This document shows, piece after piece, positions 35,601 through 42,440 of a stretch of DNA of 64,000 nt. Position 1 is the first letter of the stretch, and each line of letters begins with the position of its first letter. Location of the stretch: NCBI GenBank assembly GCA_018389105.1, contig JACATO010002130.1, positions 434,001-498,000 of the forward strand, written 5' to 3'. This DNA comes from Nautilus pompilius (lineage: Eukaryota; Mollusca; Cephalopoda; Nautilida; Nautilidae). Below the pieces are notes generated by a model that did no database searches, was not told the origin of the DNA, and saw nothing but the letters and a program-made list of their open reading frames with translations. The position numbers and the translations under genes were made by a program.

Positions 35601-37909
35601 TTATCTGGTGTACCAAACCAATAATCAAAGGTGGTGAGGGTGGGGGAGAATCCACTATGGTATGGGGCTATTTTTCCTGATAAGGGACAGCAGGCCCTAT
35701 TCATTTTATCCAGGGAATAATGAAACAGTTTGTTTACCTGGACCATTTGACCAATATATGAGAACCATATTCTGAGGACTGTCTCCCTCTCAGCTGAATT
35801 TTCCAACATGATGATGATCCAAAACATTCAGCTGCCATCATAAGCAATATCTCTTAGATCAGAAAATTCCAGTTCTAACATGGCCAGCTCAAAGCTCTGA
35901 TTTTAATTAAATAGAGAATCTATGGAATGATATGGATGACTTATCAAGATGAAAAAAAAAACCCATAAATTAGGATCAACTAATACTTTCTTCTAGAAAA
36001 CTGGTTTTTTGTGACAAAATTCTGAATATTTTTTATTTGTTTTTAAACTTTTGTTACCAGGAAATTCAGTTATAATGTAAGAAAAACAAGTGTAGCAAGA
36101 TATTTACTACTGATCATGTTAATGTATATGCCAGTTTTAAAAATTCATGAAGTTGTTTTTATATCAGTGTGATGCCTATGCTGGAATGTCTATTTTTAGA
36201 TAATTGATGTCAATTTGTTTATTCTGCCACTGTATATATAAAATTCAAAGAATATATTATATCAGAATTAGAAATATGTAAGAAATTTGTTGCATAAATT
36301 TTTTTTTTTTGTATAATGATTATTTAAATTTACTGTTTAGTTAGTTTATAATAAAGCAGTTAGAAATTTTGTTTTATCATTGTTATGGCACACTGTGAAG
36401 AAAAACTAGTAATTGTTTATAAAATCACTAAAATTCAGCTGTATCTTACTATTTTATTCACACAACATAAAACAAAGGATGTACATTGCTTACTTACATT
36501 TATATATTTACATTTGGCTAGTCACTTTATTAGGACTTTTGTATCCTTTCCCAGACTTGTGGCTGACAAGCTGCAATTGCAAATTAGGTTGACCCAGTAC
36601 TATATATATAATCTGGATATTCAAACAGATGTGGAGAAAGTCAAAGGCATTACAGCATTCAAAAGAGGCATGATAGTGGTTGGATGTCTAGCTGGTGCCA
36701 TAGTGGTCAAGATAGTTTCTTTGGTAAGCTGCTCCAAAACATCGATAATTCAAGTTTATCAGCAATGGCAAAAGGAGAAGAAAATGTCTGCTGTGAGGAG
36801 GGGGATTGTGGCTGCAAACATGGTGACAAAAAGAGGAGAAAAGCAATTAGACAGGATAGTAAAATCTAACTCTCATCAAATAGTAGTCTAATTGATAGAG
36901 ATGTTTGTGGCATGGCAATCCACACACATCTCCAGCTGTACCTTGTGAAAAACATTGCAAAAAATGGACAATGGCAGTAGGAGACTAATGTGTAAACCAC
37001 TAATCTCATATACCAACATGAAAAGAGACTTGTTTGGTGTAAAGAGCATAGTTATTGGACTGATGACTGGTGAAAAGTGATGTGGTGTGACTAGTCATGC
37101 TGCACCTTTTATTTGTTCAGATGGGAGAAGGGAGAAGACAGAGAAAGCCACCTGAATCACTCAAACCCCTCTTTGTGATTTCCAACTGTCCAGATCTCAT
37201 GGTATATCATGTTTGGGCCATATTTTTCTGGCATACCTTGAGCCTCTTGTTCAGTTTAGAAGGCAGAATGATTGCCAAAGCTTACCTCAGCATAATTTTT
37301 GATCAAGTTCAATGGTTCATGTGTACAGTTGGGGATATCTAAAAACCAAGACAATAATGCTCCCATCCACTGTGCTCACATTTTGTTCATGGTTTGAAGA
37401 ACTTGGAGGATTCAAGCAATTCCCATGGCCAGCACAATCCCTGGATCTCAATCCATTTGAGCATCTGTGGGATGAACTTGAAAGATGCATTCACCACTAT
37501 GATCCTTTGTTAACATCACTCATAAAATTGTGCACAATATTAATGACTTATGGGAAAATATCCCTCACATCACCTTCCAACACTGTGGATTCTCTGCTAT
37601 GTGCTATGCCTGTTATTCAGGCAAAAAGTGACAGCCTGTTATTGGGTGAAGGTCCTAATAAAGTGGCCAGTCAGTAAATATACCTGAGTTTATTTATTTC
37701 AGTAAAATCTTAACTAATTTTCATTTAATATTGTACTGCTACTGAGCAATGTATTCATTTTAAATCTGATGTTTTGTTTTTAAATTTCTTTTTCATGCAT
37801 AAGGTGTTCCACTTTGGGCTCTCGATTTATGGAACTTGACTTAGAAAAGGATGATTTATCCAACTTTTTGAAGAATTTCATCCTACCAACAAGTAAAGGA
37901 TGGTTATAA
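1904..37909 (+). CDS. MSH5: MSH5, meiotic MutS homologue (5' part outside window)
   Basis: MSH5 pairs with MSH4 to form a sliding clamp on recombination intermediates in the meiotic nucleus and stabilises crossovers; it does not repair mismatches. I joined 23 exons: 1904-2050, 9210-9319, 10057-10092, 10359-10477, 12039-12084, 13465-13603, 14000-14062, 15027-15098, 17181-17237, 17439-17511, 21135-21244, 22081-22158, 24743-24788, 25966-26007, 26518-26614, 26875-26964, 27186-27312, 29644-29793, 32747-32821, 33390-33527, 33780-33917, 34951-35024, 37804-37909. They total 2,133 bp, exactly 711 codons including TAA. All introns are GT-AG and phases agree. Human MSH5 is about 834 residues, so roughly 120-150 N-terminal residues are missing upstream. 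Signature blocks are [34 protein letters not shown] (Walker A, partial residues 472-479) and VDEFGKGT (Walker B, D551/E552). The [13 protein letters not shown] and GKGT-[N/E]-x-DG patterns mark MSH5 rather than MSH4. No frameshift or stop is seen. Confidence 0.96.
2051..2705. other. AT-rich MSH5 intron, nothing recognised
   Basis: Intron sequence between the donor at 2051 and the start of the hAT relic. No exon, RNA gene or repeat seen. Confidence 0.6.
3695..3707. repeat. Target-site duplication, left copy
   Basis: TGTTGGTGTTTAT, identical to 4039-4051 and abutting the SINE's CAA tail. Confidence 0.88.
3708..4038 (-). mobile_element. GC-rich tRNA-derived SINE inserted in the hAT relic
   Basis: A 331-bp unit read on the - strand. 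It starts GGCCTGGTGGGGCAGG, with an A-box-like GTGGTAGCGGGTTAGC and a good B box GGTTCGATCCC, continues through a GC-rich body and ends in (ACA)n. It is flanked by an exact 13-bp direct repeat, TGTTGGTGTTTAT. GC is far above the surrounding DNA. The open reading frames at 3756-4076 and nearby are by-products of the high GC. The intact target duplication suggests a fairly young insertion. Confidence 0.88.
4039..4051. repeat. Target-site duplication, right copy
   Basis: TGTTGGTGTTTAT, identical to 3695-3707 and abutting the SINE's tRNA-like head. Confidence 0.88.
5500..6080 (-). mobile_element. 5'-truncated non-LTR retrotransposon (LINE), 3' end of pol
   Basis: The - strand encodes an RNase H remnant ([17 protein letters not shown], about 5,990-5,940). 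A C-terminal zinc-knuckle-like block follows: [13 protein letters not shown], then [20 protein letters not shown] at about 5,700-5,640. The frame ends at a stop near 5,529, followed directly by an AACAACAACAGCAGCAGCAG tail (about 5,505-5,525). This is the usual layout of I/R1/Jockey-like LINE 3' ends. The 5' end is lost near 6,080. The polyglutamine in the adjacent frame at 5,317-5,532 is the translated tail, not a real protein feature. Confidence 0.75.
6471..6524. repeat. 20-bp-arm imperfect inverted repeat (hairpin)
   Basis: Arms 6471-6490 and 6505-6524 are complementary at 18 of 20 positions around a 14-base loop. The core is GATTCACCA / TGGTGAATC. Function unknown; possibly a palindromic end of a decayed element. 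Confidence 0.7.
6525..7523. other. MSH5 intron with possible decayed repeat pieces
   Basis: Two short near-repeats occur in direct orientation: a GAAACTTGGTTGGAAATATA-like string near 6,750 and 7,250, and GCATGCTGTTAT at about 6,818 and 7,211. A - strand fragment between them is not classifiable. No gene is seen. Confidence 0.35.
7526..8637 (-). mobile_element. Tc1/mariner transposon relic
   Basis: A 1,112-bp unit flanked by TA. The ends begin CAGTGTCTTGCCA (left) and, read inward from the right, CAGTGCCATATCA. The - strand carries transposase fragments: [12 protein letters not shown] near 8,160 (first catalytic region) and [10 protein letters not shown] near 7,900 (second catalytic region, D retained). 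The frame is broken many times. It lies antisense in an MSH5 intron. Confidence 0.72.
9210..9319 (+). CDS. MSH5: MSH5 exon
   Basis: Exon with [16 protein letters not shown], a hallmark MSH5 block in the connector domain. It starts after TTTTAG, ends before GTAAGT with two bases of a split codon left over, and follows a 7.2-kb intron. Confidence 0.95.
10057..10092 (+). CDS. MSH5: MSH5 micro-exon (36 bp)
   Basis: Tiny exon between TTTTTGTAG and GTAAAT. It supplies [11 protein letters not shown], linking the [11 protein letters not shown] and [17 protein letters not shown] segments. It is recognised only because both split codons agree with its neighbours. Confidence 0.85.
10359..10477 (+). CDS. 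MSH5: MSH5 exon
   Basis: Encodes [15 protein letters not shown] and [10 protein letters not shown], the most diagnostic MSH5 signature at the start of the core/lever domain. Acceptor TTTGCTAG; donor GTATGC splits a glycine codon after its first base. Confidence 0.95.
10800..11235 (-). mobile_element. tRNA-derived SINE copy (GGGAGGA core family)
   Basis: Read on the - strand, a tRNA-like head is seen near 11,125-11,060 with a B-box-like TTTGATTCC. The shared central core follows (GGAGGA/TCTCCTCC motif at about 10,985, next to CATTTTTAGA). A second truncated tRNA-like head lies at about 11,235-11,190. The same core occurs at about 27,560, 40,480 and 43,250 in this window. Confidence 0.6.
11236..12038. 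other. AT-rich MSH5 intron, nothing recognised
   Basis: Includes a long T run near 11,785-11,800. No coding or repeat homology recognised. Confidence 0.5.
12039..12084 (+). CDS. MSH5: MSH5 exon
   Basis: Short 46-bp exon giving [15 protein letters not shown], the classic MutS core-helix motif (LNRCxTxxGxRLLR type). Acceptor TTTTGTAG; donor GTTAGC. Confidence 0.93.
12085..13464. other. MSH5 intron, nothing recognised
   Basis: A - strand frame at 12,506-12,694 (62 codons) has no family resemblance that I can see. No splice-consistent exon is needed here, because the flanking exons join in frame. Confidence 0.5.
13465..13603 (+). CDS. MSH5: MSH5 exon
   Basis: Encodes [20 protein letters not shown], continuing the core domain (the position of WxxxPxxDxxxLxxRxxxI in MutS proteins), to KKIRHIS. 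Donor GTAAGT at phase 0. Confidence 0.95.
14000..14062 (+). CDS. MSH5: MSH5 exon
   Basis: Exon of 21 codons with [10 protein letters not shown], matching the MSH5 lever-domain KVSDWQVLYK block. Acceptor CATTTAG; donor GTATGC; phase 0 at both ends. Confidence 0.95.
14150..14800 (-). mobile_element. Possible Tc1-like transposase relic
   Basis: The - strand near 14,400-14,330 reads [10 protein letters not shown], close to the WxxxLWSDETK block of Tc1 transposases, and weaker HTH-side fragments appear near 14,640. Ends were not found and the region is heavily mutated. Confidence 0.35.
15027..15098 (+). CDS. MSH5: MSH5 exon
   Basis: Exon of 24 codons beginning [13 protein letters not shown] and ending before GTAGGT. 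A donor three bases downstream would not join the next exon in frame, so this one was chosen. Confidence 0.92.
15099..17180. other. AT-rich MSH5 intron with microsatellite
   Basis: Contains a (CTG)n(TTG)n run at about 15,606-15,629 and a short (TA)n run at about 15,861-15,872. Otherwise no gene or classifiable repeat is seen. Confidence 0.5.
17181..17237 (+). CDS. MSH5: MSH5 exon
   Basis: Exon of 19 codons ([19 protein letters not shown]), corresponding to the MSH5 IAxEFSDDLxxIAxxIxK lever helix. Acceptor CTTTCAG; donor GTAAGT. Confidence 0.94.
17439..17511 (+). CDS. MSH5: MSH5 exon
   Basis: Encodes [20 protein letters not shown], the clamp-domain entry (VDFEGSxxENRFxVxPNID in vertebrates). 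It leaves one base of a lysine codon at its end. The next intron carries the Penelope-like element. Confidence 0.95.
17880..20700 (-). mobile_element. Penelope-like retroelement relic (RT plus GIY-YIG)
   Basis: The - strand, read in order, gives: a reverse transcriptase region near 20,190-19,900 ([16 protein letters not shown], then [12 protein letters not shown], the YGLPKIHK motif typical of Penelope-like RTs); [20 protein letters not shown] at about 19,430-19,370, matching FxxExExxxxLPFLDVxV; and a GIY-YIG-like segment at about 18,972-18,921 ([15 protein letters not shown]). Stops and frameshifts break every domain, and the usual YIG is YIA. The boundaries given are approximate. The element sits antisense in the MSH5 intron 17,512-21,134. 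Confidence 0.78.
21135..21244 (+). CDS. MSH5: MSH5 exon
   Basis: Encodes [19 protein letters not shown] and ECNVIYLPQ, the clamp-domain segment. The acceptor is TTTGCAG; starting at 21135 restores KKR across the junction. Donor GTAATT. Confidence 0.95.
21245..22080. other. MSH5 intron, nothing recognised
   Basis: AT-rich sequence with a polypyrimidine tract before the acceptor. No repeats or genes recognised. Confidence 0.5.
22081..22158 (+). CDS. MSH5: MSH5 exon
   Basis: Exon of 26 codons, [20 protein letters not shown] to PGLEFV, matching the (I/L)GFLLSI...GLDFMF block. Acceptor ATTTTAG; donor GTAAGC. Confidence 0.94.
22159..24742. other. Long AT-rich MSH5 intron, nothing recognised
   Basis: No reading frame with family resemblance. 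The part at about 24,340-24,560 is slightly GC-richer and could be a worn repeat, but I cannot classify it. Confidence 0.45.
24743..24788 (+). CDS. MSH5: MSH5 exon
   Basis: Short exon ([15 protein letters not shown]) corresponding to FLSEEKLHYRSARTK. Acceptor TTTTTTTTCAG; donor GTAAGT; one base of an asparagine codon is left over. Confidence 0.93.
24789..25965. other. MSH5 intron, possible unclassified repeat
   Basis: The part at 25,020-25,420 has a different base composition from the flanks and no recognisable protein similarity. It could be a decayed non-coding transposon. Confidence 0.4.
25966..26007 (+). CDS. MSH5: MSH5 exon (42 bp)
   Basis: Very short exon for [13 protein letters not shown], matching LDxLLGDxxCEI of MSH5. 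Acceptor TTTTCCAG; donor GTAATT. Confidence 0.93.
26136..26205. repeat. (AAT)n microsatellite
   Basis: About 70 bp of AAT/ATA repeats with one slip, followed by poly(T) near 26,246-26,272. It lies in the MSH5 intron between the exons at 25,966 and 26,518. Confidence 0.95.
26518..26614 (+). CDS. MSH5: MSH5 exon
   Basis: Encodes the lever helix [19 protein letters not shown] and IMQHVAELD. The TG before the donor GTAAGC is completed to cysteine by the next exon. Confidence 0.94.
26875..26964 (+). CDS. MSH5: MSH5 exon
   Basis: Encodes [20 protein letters not shown], the LDxLxALAxxAxxxxYxRP signature at the edge of the ATPase domain, ending IIGGR, which continues as HPL in the next exon. Confidence 0.95.
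27186..27312 (+). CDS. MSH5: MSH5 exon with Walker A
   Basis: Begins HPLQEIW and contains the P-loop TGPNASGKS (GPNASGKS codons at 27274-27297) followed by VFLKQ. The glycine and lysine that bind nucleotide are intact. Vertebrate MSH5 usually has S instead of A before SGKS. Confidence 0.97.
27455..27715 (-). mobile_element. tRNA-derived SINE copy (GGGAGGAAACTGGAG core)
   Basis: Read on the - strand, the head GGTGGTTAGGGTTGAGGACC with a degenerate B box (AAATTCAAATC) lies at about 27,710-27,660. The conserved core, given here on the + strand as TGTGGGAGGAAACTGGAGTG, is at about 27,561-27,580, and CAAGGAAACCCACACAGCC follows. This core type recurs in several animal SINE families. The 70-codon frames on both strands here are artefacts. 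It is the best-preserved member in the window. Confidence 0.7.
27716..28480. other. MSH5 intron, nothing recognised
   Basis: AT-rich sequence; no gene or classifiable repeat seen. Confidence 0.5.
28500..29125 (-). mobile_element. Tc1/mariner transposase relic
   Basis: The - strand at about 29,010-28,890 reads [12 protein letters not shown] then [15 protein letters not shown], matching LQWxxxHxxWxxxxWxxVLFSDExRF with the first catalytic aspartate lost. At about 28,770-28,740 it reads [12 protein letters not shown], matching FQQDNAxxHTA with the second aspartate kept. Ends were not found. It lies antisense in the MSH5 intron. Confidence 0.68.
29644..29793 (+). CDS. MSH5: MSH5 exon, ATPase domain
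   Basis: Encodes [20 protein letters not shown] and [15 protein letters not shown], the MutS signature (STFM block) that acts across the dimer interface in ATP hydrolysis. 50 codons, phase 0. Confidence 0.97.
30240..31440 (-). mobile_element. Non-LTR retrotransposon reverse transcriptase relic
   Basis: Broken - strand frames follow RT order: [13 protein letters not shown] (31,426); [20 protein letters not shown] at about 31,155, matching [30 protein letters not shown] and [12 protein letters not shown] at 30,880-30,720, the GxKQGxxLxP block; and [17 protein letters not shown] with [13 protein letters not shown] at 30,500-30,340. Several frameshifts. No 5' endonuclease or 3' end was recognised. 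Confidence 0.8.
31441..32746. other. AT-rich MSH5 intron with long poly(T)
   Basis: Only a 28-base T run at 32,577-32,604 stands out. It may be the tail of an antisense retroposon or a simple repeat. Confidence 0.5.
32747..32821 (+). CDS. MSH5: MSH5 exon with Walker B
   Basis: Encodes [18 protein letters not shown]. The catalytic DE pair of Walker B is intact. The residue after GKGT is E, where vertebrate MSH5 has N. Confidence 0.97.
33390..33527 (+). CDS. MSH5: MSH5 exon, ATPase domain
   Basis: Begins [14 protein letters not shown] and contains [13 protein letters not shown], the THFH motif of MutS ATPases, whose histidine contacts the active site. Vertebrate MSH5 tends to have TNF here, so this is the ancestral-looking form. 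Confidence 0.96.
33780..33917 (+). CDS. MSH5: MSH5 exon, C-terminal dimer region
   Basis: Encodes [20 protein letters not shown] and the helix-turn-helix [16 protein letters not shown] used for dimer contact with MSH4. Acceptor TTTGTAG; donor GTAAGA. Confidence 0.97.
33918..34950. other. MSH5 intron, nothing recognised
   Basis: AT-rich. The + strand frame at 34,546-34,731 has low complexity and no family resemblance. Confidence 0.5.
34951..35024 (+). CDS. MSH5: MSH5 exon
   Basis: Encodes [20 protein letters not shown], matching the vertebrate SDLIRSGKPIKP tail region. Ends with two bases of a tryptophan codon before GTAAAT. Confidence 0.92.
35212..36232 (+). mobile_element. Tc1-type transposon relic with both ends
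   Basis: A 1,021-bp unit bounded by TA. The left end is CAGTGACAGAGAAAAG and the right end, read inward, is CAGTGGCAGAATAAAC. Fragments in + orientation are: [14 protein letters not shown] at about 35,640-35,680 (GGGSxMVWGxFS motif); [12 protein letters not shown] near 35,810 (second catalytic region); and WPAQSSDF then ENLW near 35,900-35,920 (third catalytic glutamate region). It is broken by frameshifts. It is one of only two intronic elements in the same sense as the host gene. Confidence 0.82.
36505..37680 (+). mobile_element. Second Tc1-type transposon relic
   Basis: Inverted ends: TTGGCTAGTCACTTTATTAG on the left and TGACTGGCCACTTTATTAG inward from the right. Inside, in + orientation, are helix-turn-helix-side fragments at about 36,740-36,870 ([14 protein letters not shown]) and, at 37,420-37,480, [20 protein letters not shown], which holds the third catalytic glutamate. 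The middle is frameshifted. The open frame 36,385-36,891 begins outside the element and is a chance fusion. Confidence 0.82.
37804..37909 (+). CDS. MSH5: MSH5 terminal exon
   Basis: Final exon: [15 protein letters not shown] matches KFMKLDLEDPNLDLN near the human C-terminus, then [10 protein letters not shown] and TAA at 37907-37909. It follows a 2.8-kb intron that holds two Tc1-type elements. Confidence 0.95.
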
Positions 37910-40355
37910 TCTAAATAAAAATAATAAAATAGTGAGGATACATTTTCATAGACATCTGTTTCATCTGAATTATTAATCAGTAGAAATATATTAATTTTAA
38001 TAATAAATGTTTGTTTTAATATTGTTAAAATATTCCTTATAAATAAAAAAAAAACAATTAAATTTTAATCTTGAATTTTCATTACATTTTGGGTTGTATA
38101 CAAAGGATAGCATTTATTGCTTTTTAAAAATATTTCTATATTTTAATTTGACTTTTTAATTGTATTTCCTTTATCTTCTAATTAGTTCATATTTCAGATA
38201 TTTTCATCTTTGAATATTACTAATTGGTAGCATGCTTTTTTGGTTTATTTTTTTATTTTGATTAATTCTAGTTTCTGTATCTTTACAAATAATAATGTTA
38301 AAACAAGTACAATTGTGAATACAGAAATTAATGAGTAGAAAAAGAGAAAAATAAAATATGCTACACTCAGATTTTGGATAGGCTTTGAAAAATACTGAAA
38401 TACCATAAATTAGAAATGCACACATATGGGAAATATTTCAGTCCAAAAATTTATAGAACCACCTAGAATTATTGTGGTTTGCTTAATTTATATGAATTAT
38501 ATTATATGATAATTTTAAACAATTTACTCGTTAAATAATCTCTAGTGATGGTGATATTTAGGTTTAAAGTATAAATGTTTTTGTACACAAGTTCTTTTTA
38601 TCATTTCTCAAAGATGAGAAAATGTTTTTATTTTCAGAATTGTATAAAATGATTGGGAAAAATGTTAAGTGAACATTAGTATATGATTGGACTTTGAGTG
38701 AGCAAATCACATAGTGACATGTCTAATATTCTTTGTAAAAACAACTATATGAGATTTCATGTCATTTGCAACTAAAGCATGGGGCAAGAGAGCACGAGAG
38801 ACCCATTAGGATTTGTACTTTTAGAAAATTTGGATTTATTAAATGACAATTAGCTAAGAAAAATAGTGTTTCCCAAATATGTTTTATAATATTTTCTAAT
38901 AACTGGCGAATTCCACAACAGAGAAGCAGCAATCATAAAACAAAACAAGAAAATCACATCAGAAGATACTTTAATGAGTAAATAAAGCTAAAGGCTGAAA
39001 TGAACTAGAGTTCAAAGTATGTGACTTTGAGTATACAAATTTGAACTAAGTGAAATAAAATATTATTAGACCATCTATTATTTATTTCTCCAATATTTGT
39101 TTCCTTTACCATTCATCAGGGTCACATACAATATATTGTGGATAATGTTAGCTTGACTGTGTCTCTTATTTTTCCTGGTTTATTTTATTACTTTGTTGAT
39201 AATGTAGTGTTTTCTGAAAATTTCATGTTTATCTTTTCCATCACTTTATTTTTAAATGTAAATTTACATTATCTTCTAAAGTTTAATGTAAACAAATTAA
39301 GAGTTTTATACCAAAGACTTAAGCAAAAAGATATTTACACAATGCTGACAAATAAAAATAGTGTAAAACATTTTCAATTAAAATTTTCATATTATTATAT
39401 ATTAAAAGAGACTGGCAAAATATGATTCATAGTGTACATGTTCTTAAATAAATAACTTCAAGTGAAAAAATACTAAAGAAAAATGCTGAAATTAATTTTT
39501 ATAGGTTTTTTTCTTTTTTCATCTGCTGCATAAAAAATATAAAAAAATTTTGATTTTGCTGTATGAAAAAGTTTTGACTTATATGAGTTCACCTTTGGAT
39601 GCCAATATTACCTTTTGACAGATGTACCACAAAAGGTAACTGACATTTTAATAGTGGGCTATCACAAATTTTTACAAACTTTTAATAAAATTACTACATA
39701 GAAATGTTCACATGAAGTCTATAAGGTCTAATTTGAATGATCATAAATCTTTTCACCAGCAAATCCAACTAAGTAATTAGTCTATTCTGTTGAGCATGAT
39801 TAGCTACAGGAAGTCAACAAGCTATGCTTGATGAATTTTGTTAGTCTTATCCTCATTTTTAGGACATTGGCCATTTAAGAAGACACTTTCCCTTACCATA
39901 TTGCTTATATTCCTATTGGAACTGCCAATGTTTTGTTTTATTTTAATGGTTTCAAAGGTCACATGGCAACGTTAGATATTTAATGAAAAGCATTTGATTT
40001 GGCTGGATATGTTTGCTAGCTTGATTGTCTTGCTTTCACATGCTTTGCAGATCTTATGTTGAATTCATTTTAAAAAATTAGGGAAGTCTGCAATTGACAA
40101 CACCTACAAAGACATTCAAATTTTTAAATTCCTTTGAGAATCAAGCATATTTCTTAAAGAACAGGTGTTCTGTAGCCTTGTGCATTGTCTTTTTTCTGTT
40201 TTCATTTGCTTCCTTTATCAGACATGAGCAACTGATAACATACCTTTATCTCCACTTTTCCATCATAAGCAGTTCACAAAATGTTTTTCACCCCTAGCCC
40301 AGCAAAATTGGAATTTCTTTGCCTTGTTTTTCAGAGCTGGTGTTTGTAGGGTATT
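37910..40355. other. Intergenic, downstream of MSH5
   Basis: AT-rich sequence after the MSH5 stop. The frame at 39,138-39,425 (95 codons) is low-complexity and resembles nothing I know. No repeat with recognisable ends. Confidence 0.5.
37914..38047 (+). terminator. Candidate MSH5 poly(A) signals
   Basis: AATAAA occurs at 37914-37919, five bases past the stop codon, and again at 38002-38007 and 38042-38047. The second and third are at a more usual distance from the stop. In DNA this AT-rich the hexamer alone is weak evidence. Confidence 0.45.
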
Positions 40356-40560
40356 ATTAGCCTTGGTGACCTAGGTACAACTGGGGCTTTTGAGCAGTGA
40401 TCAAAGTGCAAGACAGTCAAGTTACCCATGGAACTTCCACCCCAGGTACCTGGAAAACTATGCTAAAACCCTTCATTTTTAGATTTGTGAAGAAACCATG
40501 CCAGGGAGGTATGCCAATCTAACTGGGATTCAAACTCAGGTCCTCAGCTACTAATGATCT
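40356..40560 (-). mobile_element. Decayed tRNA-derived SINE copy
   Basis: Same layout as the copy at 27,455: on the + strand TTGAGCAGTGATCAAAGTGC, then CTTCATTTTTAGAT, then CCAGGGAGGTATGCC. On the - strand there is a tRNA-like head with B box GTTTGAATCCC at about 40,520-40,532. Confidence 0.62.
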
Positions 40561-42440
40561 CAGATATGACTATTTATAGGTGTGGTAATGAAGAGTGCCA
40601 GCAGCAGTTAGGGAGGATGCAGGGATAACATGTTAAGTGATGAGGTCAGCTGACCACTGCAACTAAACAGAAGTACTCTGCAGGATGGAGAAGATAGCTT
40701 CTGGCAATTCAATTGAGGCAAATAACAGGCACACTTCTGGATTATTACCCTGGCTCATGCTTCTGTCAGCCTTACATTAGACACTGTCTACTCCATCTGT
40801 TGATTTCCATTTTAAGGACTGAAATCACCTTTTCTCAAGTATCGTGATATAAATTTTAGAGAGCACAGATTACTTTAGATGGAATAAAAAAAATTATAAA
40901 TTTCTTAAAACTTAAAAGCCCCATCTCCGGAAAATAGGTAACATTTTCCAACTTTTAAAATACATTTGTAAGACATGTCACTGTATGAAAAAGGTATATT
41001 TTCAGAATATACTCCCCATAAATTTGTCTTTTTTTGTTTTTTAACAAACAAATCTACATAGCATGCTAATACCAACACATGCATGTCTTTAAAAAAAAAA
41101 CGAAAACTTCATAAAGGAATACACCTGAAGCCAAGAAAAACTACTCATTCCCAACTAAAACAAACTGATAAGAATATAACACCATATATAGCAACTGTTT
41201 GAAAAACAAACTTTACAAATTAGAAACATGCAATACACTGTGTAAAGCTTTTGTCATAAAAAAAACAGCAGAAATGGCAGAGCTAAACAGTAATATATTA
41301 AAACTTTATTGGACCATCATGACTTGGCTACAGACCTCATTCTAATTCAAGGGGCCTTAAGTAAAGTTTCAAGGAGACATTTCACGTACAGATGCAATTT
41401 ATTTTATATTTTAACTTTTGTAAATATCCATATGCCCCTTTATTTGTCGTCATTGTATAATTATGTGTTTTAAAAACTAGAAGCATTGAGGATCTCTAAA
41501 AAAATACAAATTATGGGCAAAGTTCTCATTAAAAGTGCTGTAAAACTAGTCCTCAATTTAAAGAATACCATGGCATCCGTTTTCCTCACCTTATTTTCGA
41601 TTCTGCGCAACACTGATAAATATGGTTGGAGAGGATTTTGTAAAGCTTTCTGTTTAGTTTCCAACTTGTATTATCCTGGTATGCAAACTTGTAAGAGAAG
41701 AATGCTTTATAAGCAAGTTAATCTATGATTTATACTAATAGAATACTGAGACTTCTAGGCCAAGAAATAGTTTTGTTTAAAAAGTTTTTTTTTTTTCAAA
41801 TTTTATAGCAAGTCTATTAGGTTATTGAAGAAAAATTCTGGATTGATTTGCAGTTCATACTGATGGAAACTGAATGTTTCATTAAAGAATTTTTAAAATG
41901 TTGAAATATTTTTTTAGAGATATTTAAATGTGAAATATGATTTATTAATTTTTTTAGAGATGTTTGGATGACAATGTTTTTCGTTTATATCTTACTTAAA
42001 AAAAATAATAACTTGTTAATTTCGACTCTTCTTTACTGCTTCAATGGCTACTAAAGTATTCGCTTGATTTCTTCTGTTGGCAGGTGGCAAACGGTCGCTC
42101 AAAGTTTGCAGGAAAATCAGTTGCACTAACAAGGTTTATTCAGCACAAAACATGCACAGGTCTCAGAAACAATATTCATAGGTATCCTTCCCTTTCTCGA
42201 GAGTCTGGAACAATGGCGGTATCCGGTAAAAAGGGGAGACTATAAAATAGCGAATGTAAAGAAGAATAAAAAAAACTTAATTAAAGGGCACTAACTCTGG
42301 CAATAGTATTACACTGACAATTAAAAAAACTTTTTGTTTTACTCGTGCTTATATTGAGTATGTATGTATTTTGTAGCTTTAAGAACAAGTTTATAAAAGG
42401 CAAGATATGAGTTAGAACCATTGTTTACATTGGCATCACT
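40561..42440. other. Intergenic, mostly featureless; LTR-like piece near 42,060-42,220
   Basis: On the - strand, about 42,200-42,060 contains AATAAA followed by a TTGTTAGTGCAAC-like stretch, reminiscent of an LTR R/U5 region. No second copy was found. The 42,211-42,227 string CAATGGCGGTATCCGG resembles a YY1-type initiator, or a start codon followed by a donor-like GTAAAA. All of this is unproven. Confidence 0.3.

Noticed and set aside
36385-36891. 168-codon + strand frame
   Set aside because: It starts outside the Tc1 element and runs through its terminal repeat; only the later part is transposase remnant.
1904-37909. MSH4 or mismatch-repair MSH2/MSH6 as the identity
   Set aside because: [20 protein letters not shown] and LDLNQ-type blocks and the C-terminal MELDLE match MSH5, and no mismatch-binding domain is seen in the part present.
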